Source: Schistocephalus solidus | Taxonomy: Eukaryota > Platyhelminthes > Cestoda > Diphyllobothriidea > Diphyllobothriidae | NCBI GenBank assembly: GCA_017591395.1 | Contig: WEDG01007697.1 | Coordinates: 54,472-118,471, forward strand | Length of the DNA: 64,000 bases | Direction of reading: 5' to 3' | Shown here: piece by piece, positions 11,337 through 22,787 of the stretch | Layout: each line of letters starts with the position of its first letter | How positions within the stretch are numbered: position 1 is the stretch's first letter | The notes under the pieces: model-generated | What the model was told of the DNA's origin: nothing | The model's input: only the letters and a program-made list of their open reading frames with translations | Database searches by the model: none | Made by a program: the position numbers and the translations under genes

Positions 11337-13610
11337 AGAACTAATGCTAGTTTGCTTATATATACTTAAAAATTAAGCAAATCAACGTTTTTTAATAAAG
11401 TAGGTTATATGCACTTAAGCAACAAAATCTCAGCATATACATTTCCCTTGAAAAAAATTAAACGTGTTTCTGTTAACATAGAACGTATAACTATAAAGTA
11501 ATCGTATAAACCTGAAAATCTGGTAAGTAAAGCAAGAAGATTTTGTCCTTTGTATAACTTAATTTCTGCGTGAACAAAATGGGGCTTTGTATATAGATTA
11601 ATGTTAAATTGAAGGCTTAAGTATACCAATTAAAAATGTTTCTGAGTATGTTATAGGTAAAAATGCTTGTTGGAAAGTCCAAATAAAGGTAAAGCGATTT
11701 CTAAAAGAGTTTGCAAAATAAAACTTTATGCTACGGAAGAAATATTTGCTAGAAATATTTTCATAGAAGAGCAAATAACTATCTCTGATAAGACAACAAG
11801 CTATTGTACTTGGAGGAGGGGAAACTGTGGGTGCTAGATATCCTTGTTTAAGGTATTCATTTGTCTGCTTTGTTGGCATTTGAAATTGAGCCACTATTTT
11901 TTATGCTCTCCATTCGCATCTGAATCCTCTTATATTTTATTCAAACAGTGAAAATGAGGTCATCAGCGCATGGCGCTGGTACCGTTTTTAAGGAAGTCCA
12001 ATTTGATTGATATTTTGAAACGCATTCAAGGATGATTCTTCATGATATCAATATATGCATTCTTCGGCCATTCGTTTTTGATCTTCCAGTGTTGTGTGTT
12101 TTTTATGTTCTACCTTATTCAATTTGAATGGATTACATTTTTTTGCTGAAGGGTCTGGAATTTTACTTTCAAACTAAAGCGTAGCTCTCTCTGCTCAGGC
12201 TTTTAAACATTTCTTCATACTTGAATTTTGATTTCTCCTCCGTGATATAGTTTTTTTATAACAATAACAGTTTTTGCGGGTAATTCAGGAATTTATGTAG
12301 AACTCCAAACGTTCATCAATGCAACTTTAATTTACAATGCAGGCGGTATACCGGAATACATTTTTTATTGAAAAAAGTGTTCTGCACTGATGACTGCATT
12401 TATATCTCGGAAAGATTACTTTTCTCCTTATCGCCTTATAAAAAGAGGACATTATTAAATATATCTCAATTTTACTAGAAAATGGTTATAGAAACCTAAT
12501 GAAAACCATCGATAGTTGGTAAATGACCCTTTAGATCAATTTTAGGAACTCATTTTAAATGCAAAGTCCAATCGTTTTCTACCTTTCTCTGAAACTCGGA
12601 AGAATCATTGAATATCACTTAAGGTGAAATATCTTTTGAAATAATAAAGAGACAAAAATTATCGCACGCAGTGTGTCAAACCGACTATGCAGAGGGGCAC
12701 GAAAGTCTGTAGAGGCACAGTAGACCGCTTCCAGAACAGGTACTTATTGAACAAGGACATACTCTATCAGTCGGCAGAAGGGTAAAGACAATTTATCTTT
12801 ACTTTAATTGCAGGAAAAACCCACGAAATATTATCAAACCATTTCTTTGCACCATCAGTACCGAAAATTTAAATAATTTTCTGGAAAACTAGCTTGTTCC
12901 CAACAATTATTTATTCCTTAAAATTTGATCCAGCAAAATATACAACGACTACAGCAATGTTGTTTGATAATTCAAAACCAGCTTGCTGTCTAAATGCAGA
13001 AGATCTAAAAGAGCAGATCATGAATCTGATTTTATTTCATATCTAAATACTAAAAGATATATTTTGAATAGTCAGTTTTTCTGCCTTCTACCAATATTTA
13101 TCCATTTTTATTCTACATATTGAGTTGATAAACACCGATAACTTTCTATGCGTTTGTTAAAATTTGCCTAAATTAATCTAGTCCCCCAAAATTGCTATCC
13201 ACGATTTAAGTCAAAGCTTTTAGGATTCATTTTTAAAACTAAGGTTGTGTATTTAAATAATTTATGTTGAATTAAAGTAATCCCCAAAACTAAAATACCA
13301 ACGACACCTTCTAACATAAAGCTGTTTGTTTCACTGGTAACTGTTAATGTCCATAGTACTTAGTTTTTTATTAAAGAAAACAACTTTTTAAGCAATTTGC
13401 TGGCTATTTTTTAAAGGTTGTTCACATAAATACAAAAATAATCTTGTGCTCTATGCCCACAACCATCTGTTATGGAGAAAGCGGTAATTTTTCATCAATA
13501 AATAATTTTGGCAGTGCTAGTGGGTACTGCTACTTAGTCAGAATTTGCGAAAAACCACTCAATAAATGCTTCCACAGGAAAGTAGGCCTAAACAATCTCA
13601 TTTTACTTAC
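11337..13610. other. AT-rich, no gene recognised
   Basis: Long T- and A-rich stretches with no recognisable element. A short minus frame at 11405-11894 has no features. The segment 12660-12800 is less AT-rich, but its short minus-strand frame (WKRSTVPLQTFVPL) does not let me assign it. Confidence 0.45.
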
Positions 13611-13691
13611 GTGATAAACACCCATAATTTTGTCAGAAACAACTGCGATCGGATTCAGCGGTGCCTCCACGCCATCTGGGATGCGAAATTT
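13611..13691 (-). CDS. Candidate 81-bp internal exon of an unidentified host gene
   Basis: The minus strand shows an acceptor-like GAATAG at 13692-13697, then 27 open codons (KFRIPDGVEAPLNPI, AVVSDKIMGVYH) and a perfect donor, CAC|GTAAGTAAAA, at 13610. Exon length is a multiple of three. The peptide looks like folded protein, not low-complexity sequence. I do not recognise the family. Together with 9901-10102 it suggests a minus-strand host gene across 9.9-14 kb or more, with AT-rich introns. Confidence 0.4.
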
Positions 13692-16600
13692 CTATTCCTT
13701 CGTTAAAAACAGTTAAAGTTTTGCTGATTTACTTTCCTGCGAAATTGCAAATAAAAGGTATAACTCACAGTGGTAACAGTTTTAAATAATACAATTTATG
13801 CAAATCCCATTTAACAAAAGTTAACTTTAAAGAAATGGTTTATTTGTCTGTCCCAGATATGAAGGACGTAACTTCGAAAGAAAAGTGAATTTGTGTGACT
13901 GTTCTATACGGGATCGATAAAACACGTATTGCTATAAACAAAAGCTGGGTGCACGTAACTTGATACCGTAAGTTCCAAAGCACCGGGAGGCAAGCAGTGA
14001 TTGTGCCAAACTACTAACGAACACTAACCTTAATGAACCCAATAAATACTGCTGGGGTAAGCGTTAGGGTTTGGATGACATTTAGGTAGGTGCGTAACAG
14101 GGTATAATTCAGTGCTCAAGAAAGCTATAATATTCATTAGTAGGGTCACACACCCATTCATAACGCACTGGGAGATTTAAAGCTGCGTGTTTTTGTACTA
14201 AATCAAAAATCTGACTCCCTTCATGTTAAAGCAGGTGGACCACAAAATGCTACTGTGAAGTGAATCCTCTTCGTGTGACCAAACCTTTGCATACTTTCAT
14301 AGCATTGAGTGTTTTCACACTGCCACAGGTAGAACTGAGATTAATTATATTTTATTAATAATTTGGCGCATTCATGTGGATATATGCAACTGATACTTAT
14401 AAAATACTTATTTAAGTATTCTACATTGATTTGCGATTGTATATTTATTACTCTTTGCAAACAATTTCATCAAAAGTCCAATATCATGAGGTTTAAGCAA
14501 CGGATATATTTGGAGAATATGAAAATACCTATTACCTTATTTTATTGTTATTTTAATTTATTTTATATTTTTACCCTAGTTTTATTTCGGCTTTTATATT
14601 TTACATAAATAACATGATATTTAGTTCACTTTACATGATGCTCTCAGCTGCATTTATACCAGTTCTCAGAGTTAGTTACCAAATTCGTTATTCTCTTGGA
14701 AAAAAGAAAATTTCTGGCAAAAGAATACCACCATTTTGACTACAACGTACACTTTAACTTTAATAGTGTTTAAGGCCTTAGATCTAGTATTATTAGGCAT
14801 TGTGGGCACTATATAAAATTTTGCTCCAGTTAACTTGTTATCAAAACTGTGAGGGAATATCATCATTCGAAAAAGTGTAAAATAGTCTGAGACAATTGAC
14901 TAAGAACCTCAAGAACTATGCCACACATAAATTATCTCCGTATTTTTCCATTTTACTAAATATGAAAGCCGAAGCAGAAAAAGAGATATTTTTGGTGTTT
15001 GCCGTCGTCCAAGCAAATGCCATTACTTTTGGCTAATATGATTTACTGAGTGAATTCGATTAAATGGTGAAGAGTACCCCTTACATTCAAAGTTTTAACA
15101 GTATGTTCAATTTAACCATCCATAGAGGTACAATAACGGGAGATATTCAGATATTGTCGCGGTAACCACACAAACTTGTTCTTTTAACCGTAATATGTTT
15201 TGGGATACTTACTGATTCATATCGCCATTGGTGATGCAGTATGCCTTTTTACAGTCCTAAGAAGTGCTCATAAAAATAAAAAATTGGGCTTTTTGACGAC
15301 TTCTTAGCGAAAAGTACTCTTATGACGTAGGGTGCAAAATACTTCTTCTTTTATCAATCCAAAACATACGGCGTGAACCATATTGGGTCTTTAAAAAGAG
15401 ACGAGGGTGATACTCAAGAAAAGCTGTACTCTGATTAACGGTCTGCTTGTGTTAAGTACAGAAAAATAGTATTTTGCTAAAAGGATTCGAATCTCGGCGC
15501 TTGCCTTTCCTGTAGAGGATCTGCGTTTTGAACTTATCCTCCTTGTCAATGTCAGTCTGATTAACTCTTTATTGGACTAGGCGTATTTGAAACAAATTTA
15601 ACTTTCCAGTTTCAGTGCAACTTTGATTTGGTTATACAGTGATCGTAATTTGCACATTTTTGCATGCGTTATTGACCAGATATATTGCTAATCTTAAAAG
15701 ACACTTTCCTTGATATTCTCATTTTTGTGATAATGCAAATCGGTGCTCGTGTTTAGTTCCAATATTGATAATAATTCCTGATTAAAATTAGCATATAAGA
15801 ATGTGCACAAATGTTAGATTTATTTATTATTTTGAACAGTGCACTCTAGCATTTTTTCGAGGAATTTGTAAAACTGGGTTTAACCATAAACAATAAATAA
15901 TTATTTCCTCGTATAGTTCATGGTTATAGATATATACGCTCCACACATAAAAGAATGTGACGAATGATGAAATTTTTAAATTTTTTAAATTATTTGTCTG
16001 CTTTTCAAAACGCTTATAAATATTCAATTTTCCCGCTGTTGTGTTTTGGAGGGAAACGTTGCAAAAACTGATTAACCGTCTTGTTTTGAGGGCGCTGTCA
16101 ATTGTTTGTTCGAAAATAGAGATTGGATTGCGGGTTATTTTGAATTATATTTAATTTGACTGATTGTAAATAAACACATAACTTGGCCTATTGAGTGCGC
16201 TAATAAACTTTGCGATACGAATAAAATTCTGCTCGTTCTTGCCCCTGGAAATATTTTCCTTTTTCGGATTAAATGTGATGTACATTCCATACCTTTCATG
16301 TTTCGAAATCAGCAATAATTGAATTGAAAGGCTCAGCTGAATTTTGAGTAATTGTTTAGTTAAATTTTGTTGTTGAGAGATGAAAAGCATGAGCTCCATG
16401 AAAACTCATATTACAGGGTGAATCTTACGAGAAATGATAATTTTCCCTTCGTTCTCAACAAGCCCTGACACTTTTGCCTTTTTACAAAGGATATGAAGGC
16501 TCTGGGCATTTGTACAGAGACGCAAGCTTCTAAAATTTATATTTCCATTACGCTTAAATGACAGAACTGTATCAAAATGATACTACAGGAAATAGTCTGT

Positions 16601-18164
16601 TATGCAGGCATAGTAAAAATATAGAAGCATCAAAAGATAAGTCGTAAAATTTAAATGTTGACTGTCTTTTTCTACGGAATATTCAACGCTGTTCTCCATG
16701 TCATGAACTGTTCCCGTCAAGTAGAACGTCCGCTATATTGTCGATTGCGGTTTCGTCAACGTTTCCTGCCTCATTCTAGTTCAATTTAGCTCTAAATTGT
16801 TGCGCCTGTGCCGCCTTTGGCGACCGAAATGTGTTTTGAGTGCTAGCCCCGATTGCGCTGAGCGAAAATTCAAAGTGGGCAACATGAGTCATCGAGAGAG
16901 TAAATGTCTGAATTTTATATGACCAGTTTGTACTTCTGCATTCGTGTTGGAGTTTTTATCTATTTAAGATAAGAATTGCCTCGCACGTCCGCATTGCCGT
17001 TGGGAAACGCCCCCTAGGAATGGACTCATTTATGCTAATCAACTTGCGAGAAGAAAGCTACGTTGACTACCGGATGATAAACAATTCAAGTGGAATAAGG
17101 AATCTTGTCAAGGTGTCTGAATTGTTACTCAGATTATATAGCACTCGCCATAACCCTCGCATAGTACCTCACTTTGTTTTGTTTCATAGGGCACATCTCG
17201 CCCTCATGACAGTTCACATGGCTTGACAATGAACTCAGTCCTCTCCCATGTAAATTAAAGTGTCAAAAGTCTTGTTGGACAGATACTTACAATTAGCTGT
17301 CTACATAGTGGAATTATTGTGTATTCAGCAGGTAATCGAAACGTGCCTCGAATTTTTGTTGTTTGAGCACGAGAGTGACTTCTAAGATTTAACCAAACGT
17401 GAGAGTTCCGCCACCGATCTTCGGGCGTTTATAAAAAAAATGAGTTGATTTTATCTTCATAGGAAAGTCGTGTCCCTTATCAAAAATGTTTTACCTAGTT
17501 TCCAAAGTGCCAAAATGGCCTCACATTTGGCCAGGTTTGCAGAAGTTATGCGATATTTTTTCCCGTTATTTGAAATAATATTTCTCTTTTGTTTTCTTAA
17601 ATCGACAGTGCCTTGATCATGTATTTAAAAGTCAGTTTTTATTCGCCACTCTAGCTTCGCGTTTGCTTACTTTAAAAATCAAAAATTTCTAATTTTTAGT
17701 TTATTTCCCGTTGTCAACTTTCTTTAACATCAACTCGTTGTTCCAAGGAGTAGGGGTTCAGCATCGTTTGCATAAAAACTGCTCGAATGATTTAATGGCT
17801 TCCATAACTAATTTCGCTCAAAGAGAGTGATTTAAACTGACCGCGCGCGAAATATCTAATCAAACATTTTTGTGCAAACGCACGAGGAAGAAGTGTTTTA
17901 AATTTAGGATGTATCTGGTGTATATCATGAAATTATAACTGAAATTATACAAAATGGGCAGGATAAGTTATAGTATGCCGTGTTATGACTTAGAATTTTT
18001 CCCAGCCACCTGCAAATATTAACCTCTGAAAATGACCACTTAAATACTGTGCAGTTTTAAGTCCAAGTTTACCCTCCATGATCCGCTCGCATTTTGATCT
18101 GCTGAGGGTCATTCTGCATCAAGTTACAAGGTAGCATTGTGACGACATCAATCTTTGTCCGTCA
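13692..18164. other. AT-rich DNA, likely intron or intergenic
   Basis: I find no named repeat or domain. A donor-like GTAAGT on the minus strand at 17284-17289 follows an open stretch (reading near 17290-17390), but two competing frames exist and no acceptor is convincing. Small open frames at 14363, 15827, 16151 and 17020 are unremarkable. Confidence 0.4.
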
Positions 18165-18786
18165 TACTCGACAGTTCGACTGTCATAATCCGACGATGTC
18201 CACCGTATGCTCCACAGAAGGGTGCTGCAGGGACGTTGACTTGCGCGTGATTTAGTTTAAAGTGATAGTAGACTTACGATGCATCTACCACACTCTCTCC
18301 TCCCCCACATGACCCCGGTGTCATGGCAGAGTCAAGAAGACCGGAAATGGGAGAGGGTGCAGGTGACTGGCGCGGTCAGAGCCCCTCCTTGGCGTACCAC
18401 CACACCTGGCTCGGATCCCACGGAGTGGAAGTGCCATAAAGGCCACACTAAGAAGAAGCCATTGTAGCCTGACTCTCAGTTCACCAGTCAGCTACTCCAC
18501 ACAAAACACACATTGGGCTGACCCCGTGCTCCGAGTTATCCCATCATTTGGCAACCTTCCAAGCAACGGCTTTAAGCGCACCATGATAATTTCAAGCGCT
18601 TCAGATTGTTTATAGTGAGGAAAATGCGCTGAGCCGTCGACCTCACTCTCTCCCCGACCCCCACAATCAGACCACCGTACGAGCTGGTCAGATGTCTGAT
18701 GCGGAAGTGGGCGCAGCTGCTGATGACCTCGTCTACGTGTACTACGTACATGACCTAGCCCCCCAAACACAGCACCAGGATTTCAC
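18165..18786 (-). repeat. Detached 3'UTR fragment of the zinc-finger LINE (tandem unit 1)
   Basis: About 620 bp match the distal 3'UTR of LINE copy A at 22788-23400. Shared landmarks in plus reading are gtccaccgtatgctcca, gatttagtttaaagtgatag, the ctctctcc tract, cacctggctcggatcccac, and the block cgtctacgtgtactacgta. No coding part is attached. It is followed directly by a second unit in the same orientation. Confidence 0.8.
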
Positions 18787-19380
18787 ACGACAGTTCGACC
18801 GTCGTAGTCCGACGATGTCCACCGTATGCTCCATGGGAAAGTGGAGCAGGGACGGTGACTTGCACGTGATTTAGTTTAAAGTGATAGTAGACTTGTGCTG
18901 CATCTACCGCACTCTCTCCCTCCTCCCCACCTGAGCCCGGTGTCAAGACAGAAGCAAGAAGACCGGAGGCGGGAGAGAACGCAGGTGGATGGCGCGGCCG
19001 GAGCCGCCCTGGGCTTGCCACCACACCTGGCTCGGATCCCACGGAGTAGGAGTGCTATAAAGGCCACCTTTAGAAGGAGCCATTGCAACCTGATTCTCAG
19101 CCCGCCAGTCAACCACTCCACACAAAACACACATTGGGCTGACCACGCGGTCCGAGTTATCCCGTCAGTTGGCCACCTTCCAAGCCACGGCTTTTAGCGC
19201 ACCGTGATAGTTTCAAGCGCGTCAGATTGTTTATAGTGAGGAAAATACGCTGAGCTCTCGACCTCACTCTCTCCCCCACCCCCACAATCAGACCACTGTC
19301 CGAGCCGGTCAGTTGTCTGATGCGGAAGCGGGCGCAGCTGCTGGTGACCTCGTCTACGTGTACTACGTACACGACCTGGC
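18787..19380 (-). repeat. Detached 3'UTR fragment of the zinc-finger LINE (tandem unit 2)
   Basis: This unit starts again at cagttcgaccgtcgtagtcc and repeats the landmarks of unit 1 in the same order and orientation, ending at the cgtctacgtgtactacgta block. Its length is about 595 bp. The head-to-tail arrangement of two coding-free 3'UTRs suggests local duplication or unequal exchange instead of two independent insertions. Confidence 0.8.
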
Positions 19381-19670
19381 CACATGTGTGAGATAGCCAG
19401 CGGTCACGTTAAGAAGGCGCCATCGCAGCCTGACTCTCAGACCACCAGTCAGCCACTCCACCAAAATTTCACACAACAGGGGGTTGAACGGCTTACATCT
19501 CACATGTGTGAGATAGCCAGAGGTCACGTTAAGAAGGCGCCATCGCAGCCTGACTCTCAGACCACCAGTCAGCCACTCCACCAAAATTTCACACAACAGG
19601 GGGTTGAACGGCTTACATCTCACATGTGTGAGATAGCCAGAAGTCACGTTAAGAAGGCGCCATCGCAGCC
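19381..19670. repeat. 120-bp tandem repeat, about 2.4 units
   Basis: Units start at 19381, 19501 and 19621 with cacatgtgtgagatagccag. Units 1 and 2 differ at one base that I can see (position 21 of the unit); unit 3 is cut after about 50 bp. The unit contains aagaaggcgccatcgcagcc and ccaccagtcagccactccac, which are diverged versions of a LINE 3'UTR module. The 120-bp period is a multiple of three, so frames stay open on both strands by arithmetic. Near identity indicates a recent expansion. Confidence 0.95.
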
Positions 19671-21600
19671 CGCCATGCCCGTCATAATGACATGACGGCT
19701 AGCAGGGCGTGAACCCGCGAGTAGGCCTCTCATCATACCTCATGTGCCACCCGCAACGGACAAAGTTTTGGCCCGACAAGGAAGGGTGAGACTGTTCAGA
19801 TCCAACTGTTTGCCAGTCAGCACCACTTACGTTGTGGGGGCAGTTTGCTTCGTCTGACAGGATCCATGCGGTGTCCGATTGTCCTTCAACAGTGCGGACA
19901 ACTGACAGTTTAACCATCGTTCCCGACGATATCTACCGTGGATTGGTGGGCGAAGTGTATGTGTCCTGCGCTTAAGTAATTTCTTTCTGCTTTTAGACTT
20001 TCATTGCATCTATCGCACTCTCTCCCCTTCACATACCAGTGTCGAGTCATACGGCAGCGTCAAGAAGAGCGCTGGGCGGTGGTGGAGGGTGGGGGATCGG
20101 GCGCAGGTGGCCTGCGGAAGCGAGTGAGATGCTGGTGCTGCTCCCCGTACGGCAGTCTTTGTGCTTTGGATTCGCAAGTGGCAAACCGGATGGATGCGTG
20201 CTGTGACAAGGTAGGCAGGCTAGATTGGAAGCTGCGAAATTCGTTTGCGATGCTAAGGTCGTTAGGGCTCGCCGCGATAGTGGAGGGGCATTTGCTAGTG
20301 TTGGGGATTTTGGGATTTGTCGAATTTGCTTGGAGTGCCGATTTTACAATGTATGTACTTAGTCGTGGATGCGCATGTGGCTGAGTAGGCCATTTGCAGT
20401 GAATGAATGTGCATGGGAAATGCCGAAAACGGAGTTGGATGTGCCGGAATTCTGAAAGTTCCGTCGAAGTTAGTTCGCACGGTGGATGTCCATCGACATT
20501 CTGGTAACCATGCTTCGTTTGCTTAACATCACTTGCTTGAAGGAAATCTTCAGGGAACCCATCTGTGGCCGATTTGGCCCTTCTTCCGTAAGTGTACAGT
20601 TCCAGCGTCTGGTCCTTGTACTTTACTTTTGATTAGTTCTGGTTGGAGTTGAGGCGAAAATTGCCTAACTGGTACGCTTAACTGTCCTACATAGTCGATT
20701 ATGCTTCGCGTACAGCCACGGACTCCATGGCATTCTAAACTGGCCATTGTAGATCATTGAAATCCCAGACAATACTCTGGATATTTCATATCATGCAGGT
20801 TCTCGGTAACGCTGATCTTGGACTTACTTATCCGTATCTCAGGAAATTTGTCCTGCAGTTGATGGATCGCGAAAAGCACGTTCATCTTTCAACGATGTTT
20901 CCAGAATCAGCCTTGTTTCTCTAAATGGTTGTTTCTGCAGGGGTGCTTTTAAACAATTGCGTCACACGTAGATAAACATCGTGGAGTAAAGTTTGGGAAG
21001 AATGATTCCACCGTAGTTGTCATGGATACGTCGGTTTCTATATAGATATGGGTTCTGGTATCATTTATGCTGGTCACCACATATCTTACAGTGTTGAAGC
21101 CACAAACAGATTACGCTGATCCAGCCTTCTGAAATGCAGAGGGTCCGGAAGTTGCCAGCTACGCTAAAGAGCGTTGCCTTTTTAGGCTGGGAAGGCGAAA
21201 GAATGCGTTCGGGGGCGAGTAGGCCAGCACTTCAGAAATAGTCCGCTGTTGTTGCAGATGCCGACACCCTGCCTATTGAAAACACAATCCTAGGTCGAGC
21301 GATCTACTCCAAAAAGGCATTGTAATCATTGGAGACGTACACTTTGTCCGCCGTCACCAAGGTTGCGCGATGAAGGTCCCCAATTTTGTTTCTTACACTG
21401 TCAGGCCTGGTTGCTGGGTGAGCGTAAGCGCTGTAAAGCGCCCCATCGCGGACTGCGGTCATGAGTCGATATATACTTCCAACTATGCAATAGGACAGTG
21501 ATCGCAAGAAGTTACACCTGTATACGTGGGGGTCTTCAGGCTGCCAATACACGAATATCACTAGAGTCACGTTCCGAATCCGCCATGAAGTTCAAATCCC
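19671..21600 (-). pseudogene. Old, internally deleted copy (C) of the zinc-finger LINE
   Basis: Read on minus from 21600, 21560-21190 gives an endonuclease-like stretch (SAYAHPATRPDSVRNK, then VSNDYNAFLE) that aligns with ISAYAP and GDFNARVG of copies A and B. Near 20890 a scrap reads FAIHQLQDKFPEIR, matching the FATRQLQDKCQEMR of the RT. Around 20340-20480 a frame-shifted zinc-finger scrap (MAYSATCAS) corresponds to the finger text of copy A. The segment 19915-20130 resembles the distal 3'UTR (cgacgatatctaccgt, gcatctatcgcactctctcc). Order and strand fit one element with most of the RT deleted. It is much more diverged than A or B. Confidence 0.65.
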
Positions 21601-21625
21601 AGCTGGTGGTCAAGGTTATACTTGG

Positions 21626-21690
21626 CTGAATGATGGCAAATAAGCCCGAAACAGTTTTGTAGCAAGTTACCCCCAAACTCTGTCGTCCCC
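21626..21690 (+). ncRNA. Hammerhead-ribozyme-like motif 1 (degenerate)
   Basis: In order: CTGAATGA at 21626 (a hammerhead core CTGATGA with one extra A), a short stem GGC-AAATAA-GCC, then CGAAAC at 21647-21652. A second stem follows, CAG...CTG plus TTTG...CAAA, closed by an A-T pair at 21651/21683, with C at 21684 in the cleavage position (context CTGTC). This is the layout of a type I hammerhead with stems II and III. I could not find a convincing stem I, so activity is doubtful. Confidence 0.4.
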
Positions 21691-21995
21691 CTCTGCTATT
21701 ATAGCTTGGCCGACTTTGGTCTGGTTCGATGTTTTTGCGTGGTTGTGACTCCTACCACCCACGCGAAGCTTGTTTGCTTCGGGAAGCCAATTGGATCGGT
21801 ATGAGTCCCTTCCTGCGTGAATAAATACCGGATCTGCAGCGACAGAGAACGGCAGGTGGCGATGTACTGATGAACTTCGGTTCGATTAAGTGTGTATGAG
21901 CCATCTGGTAAACCCCAATGGTGGACCATCTGCGCCATTTGTGTGTGCGCATGTTCGTGTTTCCAGTCCCAGTTGATGGTCATGGTTATAACTTA

Positions 21996-22056
21996 CTGAA
22001 TGAAGGCTTATAAGCCCGAAACAGTTCTGTATCAAGTAACCCCAAAACTCTGTTGT
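21996..22056 (+). ncRNA. Hammerhead-ribozyme-like motif 2 (degenerate)
   Basis: The second copy keeps CTGAATGA, an extended stem GGCTT-AT-AAGCC, CGAAAC, and a CAG...CTG stem III followed by TT at the cleavage position. The stem II change from AAATAA loop to TT/AA pairs relative to motif 1 keeps the fold. The same extra A interrupts the core, and stem I is again not evident. Confidence 0.4.
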
Positions 22057-22189
22057 CCCCCCTGGCATATATACATTTAATTAGAAGAGATGAAATTCTC
22101 TCGGAAAATATGAACTTTAATGCATAAATTTATGAAACTGGTCCCGCAGCTCGTCGTCAGACTTTCAGATCTGCACAAGAACAATAAAA

Positions 22190-22735
22190 TAACTAACTGT
22201 GTCCAACAAACGATTCTACGGTTGGGCAAAGTTTGTTCCATTACACGTTAAGTGCATCTTGTCATACCGTCATCGTTGGCCGTTCGCGTTTGAATGTGTA
22301 ATTGTGGATTTTGTACATGGCATCCAAATCGACATGCCAATCCATGCATACCTCATCTGAGTGTATTGCTTCTAGGAATTCGCGAATTGATGTCCGTTGT
22401 CCAGTGTGTGAATGGCAACCTGGGATAAATGGTCTCGTCTTCTGACCGCTAACTGATGTTCATGTATGTGGGTTGGCACGGATGTACCAGTTTGCCCACA
22501 ATAAACGGCATCAGAACTGGAACATGGGATTTTGTACACAAGACATTTTCTATCAAGATAGCCAACCCTGTCCTTAGGGTGTACAAGCTGTGAGCGTAAG
22601 GTAGTGGCGGGGTGGTGTGCTTCTTTTATCTGGTGCTTTCAACAAGTTCAGATACATTTTTCACGTATGGGAGAGCTCGCCAGGCCATTTGTCTTGGTGC
22701 CTGGGTGGCCTTATCGTTTGATATACTTTTTTGTT
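22190..22735 (-). pseudogene. Penelope-like element C-terminal and GIY-YIG endonuclease fragment (lineage 1)
   Basis: The minus strand begins with WRALPYVKNVSELV, the same RT C-terminal signature as at 6.2 kb. From about 22600 it reads RVGYLDRKCLVYKIPC, then SDAVYCGQTGTSVPTHI and a His-rich EHQLAVRRRDHLSQVA segment. VYKIPC...YCGQTG corresponds to the GIY-YIG motif (usually YIGQTG) of PLE endonucleases, which nick target DNA. A stop follows GHQFANS. Downstream, in a shifted frame, is a conserved tail (FLEAIHSDEVC...DLDAMY) that is also present at 41.7 kb. The RT core is missing. Confidence 0.85.
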
Positions 22736-22787
22736 TCAATACTTGCCGCTGCAGACGAGGAAACGTTTTAAAATTTGTAGATTTATA

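Larger units (their letters stand above)
21590..22066 (+). repeat. Pair of ~100-bp direct repeats, 370 bp apart, with ribozyme-like cores
   Basis: The segments 21590-21700 and 21960-22066 align over roughly 100 bp (shared tcccag, ggtcatggttata-type text, ctgaatga, taagcccgaaacagtt, ccccaaactctg, gtcccccctgg). The two cores start 370 bp apart. The DNA between them is not repeated within the window. The arrangement resembles a short element with direct terminal repeats, as in retrozymes or the pseudo-LTRs of Penelope elements; a PLE endonuclease fragment on the opposite strand starts about 120 bp to the right. Confidence 0.7.

Noticed and set aside
17290..17400. Third exon of the putative 9-14 kb host gene
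   Set aside because: A GTAAGT donor is present, but two frames compete and no acceptor or protein similarity decides between them.
19363..19695. Frames open on both strands over about 300 bp
   Set aside because: Explained by a 120-bp tandem repeat whose period is a multiple of three.
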